64,000 nt of DNA from Epilithonimonas tenax DSM 16811. GTDB taxonomy: Bacteria; Bacteroidota; Bacteroidia; Flavobacteriales; Weeksellaceae. Below, piece by piece: positions 16,887-25,237 of this stretch (position 1 is the stretch's first letter; every line of letters starts with the position of its first letter). The stretch covers positions 62,001 to 126,000 of the forward strand of contig NZ_AUAA01000006.1 in the NCBI RefSeq assembly GCF_000428485.1, read 5' to 3'. Below the pieces are notes generated by a model. The model worked only from the letters and a program-made list of their open reading frames with translations. It made no database searches and was not told where the DNA came from. Position numbers and translations under genes: made by a program.

Positions 16887-17915
16887 ATGAAAACAGGCTT
16901 TACTCCATTTTTTGTCGCCCTTATTGTCGGGACTTTTCAAGCGCAGACCAAAGATACATTAGCAGAAAAAATATTGATTTACCAATTACCCATCGGGGCT
17001 TGGGGAAAACAATTGCATGACGGCAAAAGCGTCAATTACAACTTGCCAGTAGATCAAAATCTGTATGACAAAATAAAAGCCACCGGTGATGCGCATGCCA
17101 CGATCGACAATAATGCGACGACGAGAGAAATCAATGTTTTGATCAAGGCTTACAAGACGACAAAAAATCCAGCGTATCTATCAGCCGCAGAAAAAGGAAT
17201 CAACTACCTACTGGCAATGCAGTATGACAACGGCGGTTTTCCGCAGTATTATCCAAATAAATCGATCTACAGAAAGCAGATTACATACAATGACAACGCC
17301 ATGATCAATGCCTTAACGGTTCTTTACAACGCTGCAGAAGGTAAAAATGATTTTGATGTCATTACCTCTGAATTAAAATTAAAATCAAAAACTGCAGTCA
17401 AAAAAGGCGTTGACTGCATCATCAGTAATCAAGTTTCGCAAAACGGAAACCCTACAATCTGGGCCGATCAATATGACGAGATCACTTTAAAACCAGCCAA
17501 GGCCAGAGCGTTCGAACCCATATCGTTAGCCACCGGAGAATCTGTAGGCATTGTAAGATTTCTGATGACCCTAGCAATAACACCAACCATTGAAAAATCA
17601 GTAACTGCAGCTATCAAATGGTTCAAAGCGAACAAAATAGAAGGTTACAGCTATAAGGTTGTGAAAGAAAATCACAAAACAATCCGCGTTCTATCAGAAG
17701 AAAAAGGTGCTGTGATCTGGGCAAGATTTTATGAAATTGAAACCAACAAACCCATCTTCGGTGATCGTGATAACAGTGTGAAATATAACTATCAGGAAAT
17801 ATCGGAAGAAAGAAGAAACGGATACAGCTGGTACAACGATTCTGCTGATAAACTGATTACCAGAGACTTCCCACAATGGCTAACTCATAACCAACTTTCT
17901 CAGTCAATCTTATAA
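16887..17915 (+). CDS. Pectate lyase, polysaccharide lyase family 10-type, secreted
   Basis: A 342-aa exported enzyme that would cleave polygalacturonate by beta-elimination in the periplasm or outside. The signal peptide (MKTGFTPFFVALIVGTFQAQ) is followed by the (alpha/alpha)-toroid family motifs. These are ATIDNNATTREI, AMQYDNGGFPQYYP...YNDNAMINAL, WADQYDEITLKPAKARAFEP with ATGESVGIVRFLM, and WARFYEIETNKPIFGDRD...EISEERRNGYSWY. The Asp/Arg catalytic surroundings of PL10 appear intact. Full length. Monocistronic: a decayed gene lies upstream, and the divergent-style operator of the TetR gene starts 60 bp downstream. Confidence 0.9.
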   Translation: MKTGFTPFFVALIVGTFQAQTKDTLAEKILIYQLPIGAWGKQLHDGKSVNYNLPVDQNLYDKIKATGDAHATIDNNATTREINVLIKAYKTTKNPAYLSAAEKGINYLLAMQYDNGGFPQYYPNKSIYRKQITYNDNAMINALTVLYNAAEGKNDFDVITSELKLKSKTAVKKGVDCIISNQVSQNGNPTIWADQYDEITLKPAKARAFEPISLATGESVGIVRFLMTLAITPTIEKSVTAAIKWFKANKIEGYSYKVVKENHKTIRVLSEEKGAVIWARFYEIETNKPIFGDRDNSVKYNYQEISEERRNGYSWYNDSADKLITRDFPQWLTHNQLSQSIL

Positions 17916-17975
17916 TCAGTTAGTGTTAAAAAATAAAATTTGTTTGGTCGGTAAGGTCTTTTAGTTGTAGTTTTG

Positions 17976-17988
17976 CTAACGCTGTTAG
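17976..17988. promoter_or_regulatory. TetR operator 1 (autoregulatory)
   Basis: CTAACGCTGTTAG: perfect 5-bp arms CTAAC/GTTAG, 12 bp before the TetR ATG. Same arms as the three operators at 18617, 18704 and 18821 ahead of the efflux operon. Confidence 0.75.
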
Positions 17989-18000
17989 AAAAATAAAATA

Positions 18001-18597
18001 ATGGGCTTACACGAACGTCGTCAAAGAGAAAAAGAATCTATCCGGGCAAATATTTTGCAGGAAGCTTTCAACTTGGCCAAAACGGAAGGTTGGGCTTCAC
18101 TTTCTATCCGCAAAATCGCAGACGCTATAGAGTACAGCGCACCTGTGGTTTATGATTATTTTGAAAACAAGGAAGCCATCTTGTATGAGATTTCTTTAAA
18201 TGGTTTTCATCAACTGCACATCGAACTGCTGAAAGCTCAGAAGAAACATGAGACGCCGGAAGATCAGCTGACAGCAATCGTAGACGCTTATTGGAAATTT
18301 GCTTTCAAGAACAAAGAATATTACCAGCTGATGTTTGGTCTGGGAATGCAGTGCAGCGGAAAAGGAATGATGAAGGAAGAGTTTTCCTCTTTTCAGGATA
18401 TGCTCTATGAATGCACTCTGGAAATCATCAATAAAAAAGGATCAAATCCTGCTAATGCCTGCCACTCTTCTCACGCCTTGTTCTCAGCAGTCCACGGATT
18501 GATCTCGATTATGATGATGAGAAATGATGATATCCCTTCTACCATGAACAAAACGACACTGGACGAAACGGTTTCAGCTTTTATAAAATCATTGTAA
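18001..18597 (+). CDS. TetR/AcrR-family repressor of the adjacent RND efflux operon
   Basis: A 198-aa repressor. The N-terminal helix-turn-helix (about residues 13-60) reads ILQEAFNLAKTEGWASLSIRKIADAIEYSAPVVYDYFENKEAILYEI. The C-terminal ligand/dimer domain is helical with conserved YWKFAFKNKEYYQLMFGLGMQ. A perfect TAAC/GTTA palindrome sits 12 bp before its ATG. Three more lie between this gene and the membrane fusion gene, so it probably represses itself and the pump until a drug or other ligand binds. The ligand is unknown. Confidence 0.92.
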   Translation: MGLHERRQREKESIRANILQEAFNLAKTEGWASLSIRKIADAIEYSAPVVYDYFENKEAILYEISLNGFHQLHIELLKAQKKHETPEDQLTAIVDAYWKFAFKNKEYYQLMFGLGMQCSGKGMMKEEFSSFQDMLYECTLEIINKKGSNPANACHSSHALFSAVHGLISIMMMRNDDIPSTMNKTTLDETVSAFIKSL

Positions 18598-18616
18598 TTT
18601 TTTTGGGATCAGAAAA

Positions 18617-18629
18617 TTAACACTGTTAG
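18617..18629. promoter_or_regulatory. TetR operator 2
   Basis: TTAACACTGTTAG, containing the perfect 11-bp palindrome TAACA-C-TGTTA (18618-18628). Confidence 0.75.
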
Positions 18630-18703
18630 TAAAATTAACATCACATTAAAACAAAGTCTTTTTATGGATTCGATCTTTTATCAATCAAAAGCGGCTTATT
18701 AAA

Positions 18704-18716
18704 TTAACACTGTTAG
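18704..18716. promoter_or_regulatory. TetR operator 3
   Basis: An identical 13-mer, TTAACACTGTTAG, 87 bp downstream of operator 2. A further half-site CTAAC follows at about 18721. Confidence 0.75.
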
Positions 18717-18820
18717 ATATACTAACTATTTTAAATCATATTTTAAATCATATTAAATTAAACCATTATGGAAACAAAAATCTAAGCAAAACGGAATGTT
18801 ATATTTTTTTGAACAAATCA

Positions 18821-18833
18821 TTAACACTGTTAG
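18821..18833. promoter_or_regulatory. TetR operator 4, closest to the efflux operon start
   Basis: Third identical TTAACACTGTTAG, 63 bp before the membrane fusion ATG at 18896. It lies inside the longer TTG-initiated frame (from 18809), which argues against that start. A T-rich sequence (TATATTTTTTTG) just upstream may hold the promoter. Confidence 0.75.
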
Positions 18834-18895
18834 GAAAAATAACTACAAAACTATTAAGAACACAGCTAACTTATTCTAAAAATTCAAACTTCAAA

Positions 18896-20056
18896 ATGAA
18901 AACTATTACTAAAATAAAAATGATCATACTTTTATCAAGTATCTTGCTTTTACAAAACTGTACCAAGGCTGCAGAAGGTGCAGGAACAACGGCACCAGCA
19001 CCGGAATTACCAGTTTATACGGTCATTACATCCAACACATCTACTTTTCAGGAATTCCCCACCGCTTTGGAAGGGAAGAATAATGTCGAGATCAGGTCAC
19101 AGGTTGATGGCTACCTGGACAAAATCTTTGTGGAAGAAGGCGCATTCGTAAGAGCAGGACAGCCTTTATTCAAAATAGATTCCAGGTCTTACGGCGAACA
19201 GGTGAATATGGCAAGTGCCAATCTACAAGCGGCCAACGCCAACATTCAGAAAATGAAAGTGGAAGTTGACCGGCTCACCACTTTGGTGGCAGAAAAAGTG
19301 GTTTCTGATGTTCAGCTGAAAACGGCAAAAGCCAATTACGCAGTAGCAGTGGCAACAGCAGCTCAGGCAAAAGCTTCTTTGAGTGGCTCCAGGATTACTA
19401 ATGGTTTTACAACTATCACGGCACCTGTCAGCGGTTATCTCGGCAGAATTCCTTACAAAAAAGGAAGTTTGATTTCCAAAACCGACGCTACTCCACTGGC
19501 TTTCGTTTCGGACATCAGTGAGATCTATGCTTACTTCTCCATCAGTGAAATCGATTTTATCGCTTTTCAAAAGAAATATGTAGGTGCAACCCTTGAAGAA
19601 AAAATGAGAAACATGCCATTGGTTGATCTCATCATTGCGGACAATACAACGTATCCTGAAAAGGGAAAAATGAAAATGATCGATGGGCAATTCGATACAA
19701 GCACAGGCGCAATCACCGTTCGTGCCACCTTCCCCAATCCAAACGGAACTTTGAGAAGTGGTAACACAGGAAAAGTAAGAATGCCTCAACTGTTATCAAA
19801 TGCCGTGGTCATCCCACAAGAATCGACCTTCGAAATTCAGGACAAAACTTACGTTTATGTTCTTGGGAAAGATAAAACGGTGACCAGCAAACCAATCACG
19901 ATCTCTGGAAAAACTGACAATTATTATTTCATTTCCGAAGGACTTAAAAAAGGCGATCAGATCGTTTTCACAGGTTTGGGCAACCTAAAAGACGGCGCCG
20001 CTATCAAACCCAAAATGATCTCTTCTGACAGCCTATTGACATCAACACCTCTTTAG
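18896..20056 (+). CDS. RND efflux periplasmic adaptor (membrane fusion lipoprotein)
   Basis: A 386-aa AcrA/MexA-type adaptor that links the inner-membrane pump to the outer-membrane channel. The lipoprotein signal peptide ends at C22 (LLLQNC). Then come the barrel-sandwich/biotinyl-lipoyl motif VEIRSQVDGYLDKIFVEEGAFVRAGQPLFKID, an alpha-helical hairpin (about residues 105-160), ITAPVSGYLGRIPYKKGSLI, and the beta-barrel and membrane-proximal domains. The start is the ATG at 18896, because the longer frame from 18809 covers an operator and lacks a signal peptide. First gene of a three-gene TetR-regulated operon. Confidence 0.93.
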   Translation: MKTITKIKMIILLSSILLLQNCTKAAEGAGTTAPAPELPVYTVITSNTSTFQEFPTALEGKNNVEIRSQVDGYLDKIFVEEGAFVRAGQPLFKIDSRSYGEQVNMASANLQAANANIQKMKVEVDRLTTLVAEKVVSDVQLKTAKANYAVAVATAAQAKASLSGSRITNGFTTITAPVSGYLGRIPYKKGSLISKTDATPLAFVSDISEIYAYFSISEIDFIAFQKKYVGATLEEKMRNMPLVDLIIADNTTYPEKGKMKMIDGQFDTSTGAITVRATFPNPNGTLRSGNTGKVRMPQLLSNAVVIPQESTFEIQDKTYVYVLGKDKTVTSKPITISGKTDNYYFISEGLKKGDQIVFTGLGNLKDGAAIKPKMISSDSLLTSTPL

Positions 20057-20173
20057 CTAATGGCAAATGGCTTCTTGCTAATGCCTTCCAATTCGATTTA
20101 AAAAAATGAAATTATTTAACCAAATACTTTTATAGACCTGAGCTTTTACAAGAATTGAAGCACGCTTTTTAAA

Positions 20174-20207
20174 GCAAACCGCTAACAGCAAACCGCTAAC
20201 AGCAAAC
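20174..20207 (+). repeat. Tandem 14-bp repeat, 2.4 copies
   Basis: GCAAACCGCTAACA occurs twice head to tail (20174-20187, 20188-20201), then GCAAAC. Lies 17-50 bp ahead of the RND pump ATG. Each unit contains CTAAC, the half-site of the local TetR operator. This may be chance or a weak extra binding site. Confidence 0.7.
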
Positions 20208-20223
20208 TAAAACTATACTTCTT

Positions 20224-23200
20224 ATGTTCAAAAAATTCATAGAAAGACCGGTACTCTCAACGGTTATTTCGATCATCTTATTATTATTGGGATTGCTTTC
20301 GGTGTTCCAATTGCCGATTACATTGTTCCCCGATATTGCGCCGCCAAGTGTTCAGGTAACAGCTTCTTATCCCGGAGCAAATGCCGAAGTTGTGGCCCGT
20401 TCCGTAGCCAACCCAATCGAGGAAGCCGTGAATGGTGTGGAGAATATGACTTATATGACATCCAATTCCAGTAACGATGGATCGATGACTTTGAGTATCT
20501 TTTTCAAACAGGGATCAGATCCTGATAACGCCGCAGTAAATGTTCAAAACCGAGTTTCCAAAGCGATGAGCCAGCTTCCGCAAGAGGTTGTTCAGGCAGG
20601 GATTTCGACTCAGAAAGTTCAAAACAGTTTCATTATGTTTATGGGAATCACGAGTGACGATCCTAAACAATATGACGAGCTTTTTCTTCAGAACTATATG
20701 AAGATCAACATCATTCCGCAGTTGCAGCGTATTCCTGGAGTTGCCCAGGCTCAGGTTTTCGGGTCTAAGGATTATTCCATGAGAATCTGGCTGAAACCAG
20801 ACCGTTTGGCTAACAATAATTTGTCTCCTCAGGAAGTTTTGGCTGCAGTCAAAAACAGTAATCTTGAAGCTGCGCCGGGACGGTTCGGACAAGGAAGTAA
20901 GGAAACTTACGAATATATTTTAAAATACAAAGGTAAACTAAACAAGAATGAAGATTACGAAAATATCGTTGTCAAATCCAATAGCGATGGTTCGTTCTTA
21001 AGATTAAAAGATGTCGCAAGAGTAGAATTCGGATCCTACAGTTATACCGCTGCGAACAGAGTTGATGGCAAGCCGGTAGCAGGTTTTGCGATTCTTCAAA
21101 CTGCCGGATCTAACGCCAATGAAATCTTGACTGAAGTTGAAAGACAGGTTGAAGAATTCAAAACAACGCTTCCAAAAGGTGTAAAACCGATCATTATGTA
21201 CAACTCCAAAGACTTTTTGGATGCGTCTATCCATCAGGTTGTGGAAACTTTGGTCATTGCATTTATCTTGGTTTTCATCGTTGTTTATATTTTCCTTCAG
21301 GATTTCAGATCCACTTTGATTCCGGCGATTGCAGTTCCGGTTGCGATTATCGGGACATTTTTCTTCCTGAATTTATTCGGATTCAGCATCAATATGTTGA
21401 CGTTGTTTGCATTGGTTCTGGCCATTGGTATTGTCGTGGATGATGCGATTGTGGTTGTGGAAGCTGTCCATTCTAAGATGGAACATACCGGATTACCAGT
21501 TGATCAGGCCACCAGAGAATCGATGAGTGAGATATCGGGCGCCATTATTTCGATTACTTTGGTGATGTCCGCCGTGTTCGTTCCGGTTGGCTTTATGCAA
21601 GGACCAGCGGGTGTTTTCTACAGACAGTTTGCTTTTACTTTGGCGATTGCGATTTTGATTTCAGCCGTCAATGCCTTGACATTAAGTCCAGCTTTGTGTG
21701 CCCTTTTACTCAATGATCCTCAGGGAGAACACGGCGAACACCATCAAAAAACAGGTTTTGGAGCGAGATTTTTCAACGCTTTTAACACCAGTTTTAATAA
21801 TCTGACCAAAAAATATATTTACAGTCTTAAATTCTTAATCAAAAACAAATGGGTGAGCGTTGGCGGACTTGTATTGATCACAGCTATCACCATTTTCCTG
21901 GTTAATAAAGCACCTTCAGGATTTATCCCAACGGAAGATCAAGGTTTCGTTTTATATGCCGTGAATACGCCTCCGGGAAGTTCATTGGAAAGAACCAACA
22001 AAGCAACGAAACAGATCGACAAGATCGTACAAGGCGAAAAAGCAACCAAACATCTTTGGGTAGCAGATGGACTGAATTTCATCAGTAATGCCAATGCATC
22101 GCCCTACTCTGCTGGTTTTATCAAACTGAAAGATTACGAAGACCGGGGCGACGTGAAAGATCCGGATCAGATTGCAGCGGGATTGACGGGAAAAGTATCT
22201 CAGATAAAAGACGCGAGTGCTTTCTTTTTCAACTTCCCAACGGTACAAGGTTTTGGTAACGTTTCCGGTTTCGAATTTATGCTCCAGGATAAAACCAACG
22301 GTTCTTTTGAGCAATTGGGAACTACCACTCAGGCTTTCATCGGAGAATTGATGAAACGTCCCGAAATTGCCTTTGCATTCACGACTTATGCAGCAGGAAA
22401 TCCCCAGTATACCATTCAGGTTGACGCGGATAAAGCCAATCAGCTAGGCGTTTCAGTAAGCGACTTGATGCAGACGATGCAGATCTATTACGGAAGTAGT
22501 TTCGTTTCAGATTTCAACAGATTCGGGAAATATTACAGAGTAATGGCTCAGGCCGATATTCCTTACAGAACGGATGCGAACTCGCTTGAAGGCATTTATG
22601 TAAAGAATAATCAAAGCGAAATGGTTCCGGTAAAAACTTTAGTGACTTTAAAAAGGTCGTTCGGACCGGAAACTGTTACAAGAAATAATTTGTTTAATGC
22701 AGTAACAATCAATGGAACACCGAAACCAGGTTACAGTACCGGAGATGCAATCAAAGCGGTGGAAGAAACTGCTAAGGAATCTTTGCCAAGAGGTTACGGA
22801 TACGAATGGACAGGCATCACGCGTGAAGAGAGACAAACCGGCGGACAAACGGCCTTCATCTTTATGTTGAGTATTTTGTTTGTGTACTTCTTGTTAGCTG
22901 CACAATACGAAAGTTACATTCTGCCTTTCGCCATCATTTTGACAATTCCGACGGGTATTTTCGGAGTGTATGCTTTTACAGGTTTGGCTGGCATTGATAA
23001 TAATATTTATGTCCAAGTTGGACTGATTATGCTTGTCGGATTACTGGCAAAAAATGCGATTCTGATTGTGGAATTTGCCGTTCAGCGACGTAAAGCGGGC
23101 AAGACTTTAATTGAATCAGCTTTACAGGCTTCGAGATTAAGATTGAGACCGATTTTGATGACGTCATTTGCTTTCATTATCGGGATGTTGCCATTGGTTT

Positions 23201-23394
23201 GGTCGCAAGGTGCGGCGGCGAAAGGAAATCATTCAATTGGAATCAGTACAGTTGGTGGGATGTTCACGGGTGTTGTATTTGGAATTTTCATCATTCCGGT
23301 GATGTATGTGATTTTCCAATATCTGCACGAGAAAATGCCTAGCAGAAAGAAACGCAGACTTAAAAAAGAAAAAGCGGCTTTGAATTATATTTAA
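20224..23394 (+). CDS. RND multidrug efflux transporter, HAE-1 (AcrB) family
   Basis: A 1056-aa inner-membrane proton-driven pump with the standard 12-TM, two-repeat layout: TM1 at the N-terminus (FIERPVLSTVISIILLLLGLLSV), a large periplasmic porter loop, TM2-6, a second loop and TM8-12. The proton relay residues are visible as the TM4 double Asp in IGIVVDDAIVVVE and the TM10 Lys in GLLAKNAILIVEFA. Length and motifs match AcrB/MexB. It exports amphiphilic drugs or metabolites from periplasm and membrane. Middle gene of the adaptor-pump-channel operon. Confidence 0.96.
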   Translation: MFKKFIERPVLSTVISIILLLLGLLSVFQLPITLFPDIAPPSVQVTASYPGANAEVVARSVANPIEEAVNGVENMTYMTSNSSNDGSMTLSIFFKQGSDPDNAAVNVQNRVSKAMSQLPQEVVQAGISTQKVQNSFIMFMGITSDDPKQYDELFLQNYMKINIIPQLQRIPGVAQAQVFGSKDYSMRIWLKPDRLANNNLSPQEVLAAVKNSNLEAAPGRFGQGSKETYEYILKYKGKLNKNEDYENIVVKSNSDGSFLRLKDVARVEFGSYSYTAANRVDGKPVAGFAILQTAGSNANEILTEVERQVEEFKTTLPKGVKPIIMYNSKDFLDASIHQVVETLVIAFILVFIVVYIFLQDFRSTLIPAIAVPVAIIGTFFFLNLFGFSINMLTLFALVLAIGIVVDDAIVVVEAVHSKMEHTGLPVDQATRESMSEISGAIISITLVMSAVFVPVGFMQGPAGVFYRQFAFTLAIAILISAVNALTLSPALCALLLNDPQGEHGEHHQKTGFGARFFNAFNTSFNNLTKKYIYSLKFLIKNKWVSVGGLVLITAITIFLVNKAPSGFIPTEDQGFVLYAVNTPPGSSLERTNKATKQIDKIVQGEKATKHLWVADGLNFISNANASPYSAGFIKLKDYEDRGDVKDPDQIAAGLTGKVSQIKDASAFFFNFPTVQGFGNVSGFEFMLQDKTNGSFEQLGTTTQAFIGELMKRPEIAFAFTTYAAGNPQYTIQVDADKANQLGVSVSDLMQTMQIYYGSSFVSDFNRFGKYYRVMAQADIPYRTDANSLEGIYVKNNQSEMVPVKTLVTLKRSFGPETVTRNNLFNAVTINGTPKPGYSTGDAIKAVEETAKESLPRGYGYEWTGITREERQTGGQTAFIFMLSILFVYFLLAAQYESYILPFAIILTIPTGIFGVYAFTGLAGIDNNIYVQVGLIMLVGLLAKNAILIVEFAVQRRKAGKTLIESALQASRLRLRPILMTSFAFIIGMLPLVWSQGAAAKGNHSIGISTVGGMFTGVVFGIFIIPVMYVIFQYLHEKMPSRKKRRLKKEKAALNYI

Positions 23395-23437
23395 AAAGGT
23401 GAATCAAAATTTGATGCGTGGTTTTTATGACAAAACC

Positions 23438-23564
23438 GCAGCCCGACTTGAATGGAGCTCTTTTTGTGAGGAGGTACGACGAGCAAAAAAGCGGGAATGG
23501 AAGGCGGAAATAGCTGCCATAAAAAAAATAATAAATAGCGATTCGATGGCGTCAAAAGCTGCCC
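23438..23564. repeat. Dispersed nested-hairpin repeat, copy B (extended 3' end)
   Basis: Same core as copy C (61279-61360): GCAGCCCGACTTGAA, GGAGCTCTTTTTGTGAGGAGG, GACGAGCAAAAAAGCGGGA, GGAAGGCGGA. Here the closing GCTGCC occurs twice (23513-23518 and 23558-23564) with about 40 bp of extra AT-rich sequence between. It lies between the RND pump and its TolC-like gene, inside the presumed operon. Confidence 0.8.
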
Positions 23565-23603
23565 AAAATAAGACATTAATAATTTAAAACTAAAAGAAAA
23601 CAA

Positions 23604-25025
23604 ATGAACATCATAACTAAAATAAAAGAGATTTTGGTGGCAGTAATTGTCGCAGGAGGCGCGGTTTCCTGTATGCCAAAATTAGCTTTAGACAAAGTAG
23701 GTGCGGAGTTGCCGGAGACATTCAAATACACGGCAACGGCTGACACAGCGAGCATTGCAGATTTGGAATGGAAACAGTTTTTCAAAGATCCCATCTTGCA
23801 AAACCTGATCGAGAAAGGCATCAAGAACAATTATGATTTGCAGATCGCTTTGAGACAAGTGGCTTCTTCACAAGAACGATTGAATCAGTCAAAATATCTG
23901 CAATATCCGGACATCAGTTTTGGAGTTTCGGGACAGATTTCCAGACCATCCAAAAACAGTATGAATGGGCAAAGTCTGAATCTATTTCTTGGTCAAAGTC
24001 ACGTTGAAGATTACAATGCGGCCTTTAACCTAAGTTGGGAAGCGGATATTTGGGGCAAGATCAAAAACCAGCAGGAGGTTTCCAGAGTTCAGTATTTACA
24101 AACTTATGAAGCTTCAAAAGCCATTCAAACACAGGTTGTTGCGGCCATTGCACAAGGCTATTACAATCTTTTGATGCTTGATAAACAGATGAATGTCGCG
24201 AAAGCTAATCTCGAACTCAGCAGAAACACCTTGGATGTGACTGAGAAAATCTGGAAAGGCGGCGAAACGACGTCTCTTGGCGTTCAACAAGCAAAAGCCA
24301 GAACCGAATCCACAGAACTTCTCATGACGCAACTGGAACAGAATATCGCCATTCAGGAAAATGCACTGAGTATTTTGGTGGGGGAAAATCCAACGAAAAT
24401 CAGCAGGAACATTGAAATGTCTGACTCGTCTTTACCACAGAATATCTCAGCCGGAATACCCGCTGCAATGGTAAGCCGCCGTCCGGATGTCCGCCAGCAG
24501 GAATTGGTTTTACTGGAATCTAATTCTTTGGTAGGAATTGCTCAGGCTAATCTGTATCCTGCATTGAAAATTACTGCAAACGGTGGCGTGAATTCATTCA
24601 AAATTGATAATTGGTTTCAGATTCCGGCGTCATTGTTCGGTTCTGTTTTAGGCGGAATGACGCAGCCCATTTTTCAGAAGAGACAACTGAAAACGGATTT
24701 GGCTGTGGCGAAGATCCAAAGAGAAAAGAATGTCTTAGCGTTCCGTCAATCGGTTTTAAATGCTGTTGGTGAAGTTTCTGACGCGTTGGTTTCCAATGAG
24801 AACCTGAAACTACAGGAAGCGAAAGCTTCTGAGCAAGCGACTACGTTGAAAGGCGGCATCAAAAGTGCCGAACTGCTTTACAAAGGCGGAATGGCGAATT
24901 ACCTGGAAGTGATCACGGCTCAGGCCAACGCACTACAGGCAGAATTGAATCTGGCTTCTATCAAGAGACAGAGACTCAGCAGTATTGTTGATCTGTATCG
25001 CGCTCTAGGAGGCGGATGGAAATAA
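23604..25025 (+). CDS. TolC/OprM-type outer-membrane factor lipoprotein
   Basis: A 473-aa outer-membrane channel of the NodT/OprM family that completes the tripartite pump. The lipoprotein signal ends at C23 (AGGAVSC). Two outer-membrane efflux repeats form the long helical barrel. Typical motifs are WKQFFKDPILQNLIEKGIKNNYDLQIAL, FNLSWEADIWGKIKNQQEVSR, GIPAAMVSRRPDVRQQELVL, LYPALKITANGG and GGMANYLEVITAQANALQAELNL. It is 209 bp after the pump, a gap occupied by a dispersed repeat. A terminator follows. Confidence 0.95.
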   Translation: MNIITKIKEILVAVIVAGGAVSCMPKLALDKVGAELPETFKYTATADTASIADLEWKQFFKDPILQNLIEKGIKNNYDLQIALRQVASSQERLNQSKYLQYPDISFGVSGQISRPSKNSMNGQSLNLFLGQSHVEDYNAAFNLSWEADIWGKIKNQQEVSRVQYLQTYEASKAIQTQVVAAIAQGYYNLLMLDKQMNVAKANLELSRNTLDVTEKIWKGGETTSLGVQQAKARTESTELLMTQLEQNIAIQENALSILVGENPTKISRNIEMSDSSLPQNISAGIPAAMVSRRPDVRQQELVLLESNSLVGIAQANLYPALKITANGGVNSFKIDNWFQIPASLFGSVLGGMTQPIFQKRQLKTDLAVAKIQREKNVLAFRQSVLNAVGEVSDALVSNENLKLQEAKASEQATTLKGGIKSAELLYKGGMANYLEVITAQANALQAELNLASIKRQRLSSIVDLYRALGGGWK

Positions 25026-25070
25026 AGAAAGTGTATGTTATTTTTTGTTAAAAGTTACTTCGGTAACAGA

Positions 25071-25103
25071 AATGGTCGGAAGCACTTTCCGGCCATTTGT
25101 TTT
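25071..25103 (+). terminator. Intrinsic terminator of the efflux operon
   Basis: Stem AATGGTCGGAA (25071-25081) with TTCCGGCCATT (25087-25097), one mismatch, short loop, followed by TGTTTTG. Confidence 0.8.
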
Positions 25104-25208
25104 GCAATCTATTTATCCATAATCATTTAAATTTAAATACTTAGATAGAAAATCCAGTTAATTCCGCTGATACAAAGCAGATATTAAAATATTGGAACAT
25201 CTTTTGTG

Positions 25209-25216
25209 TAGATTTG
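25209..25216 (+). promoter_or_regulatory. -7 box TAGATTTG of the AsmA-like gene
   Basis: A match to TAnnTTTG, 22 bp before the ATG at 25238. It overlaps the alternative TTG start at 25214, which supports the ATG. Confidence 0.55.
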
Positions 25217-25237
25217 AAACTGACAAAAAATGAGTTG

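Noticed and set aside
18809-18895. TTG-initiated N-terminal extension of the membrane fusion protein
   Set aside because: It covers TetR operator 4 and lacks a signal peptide; the ATG at 18896 starts a proper lipoprotein signal.
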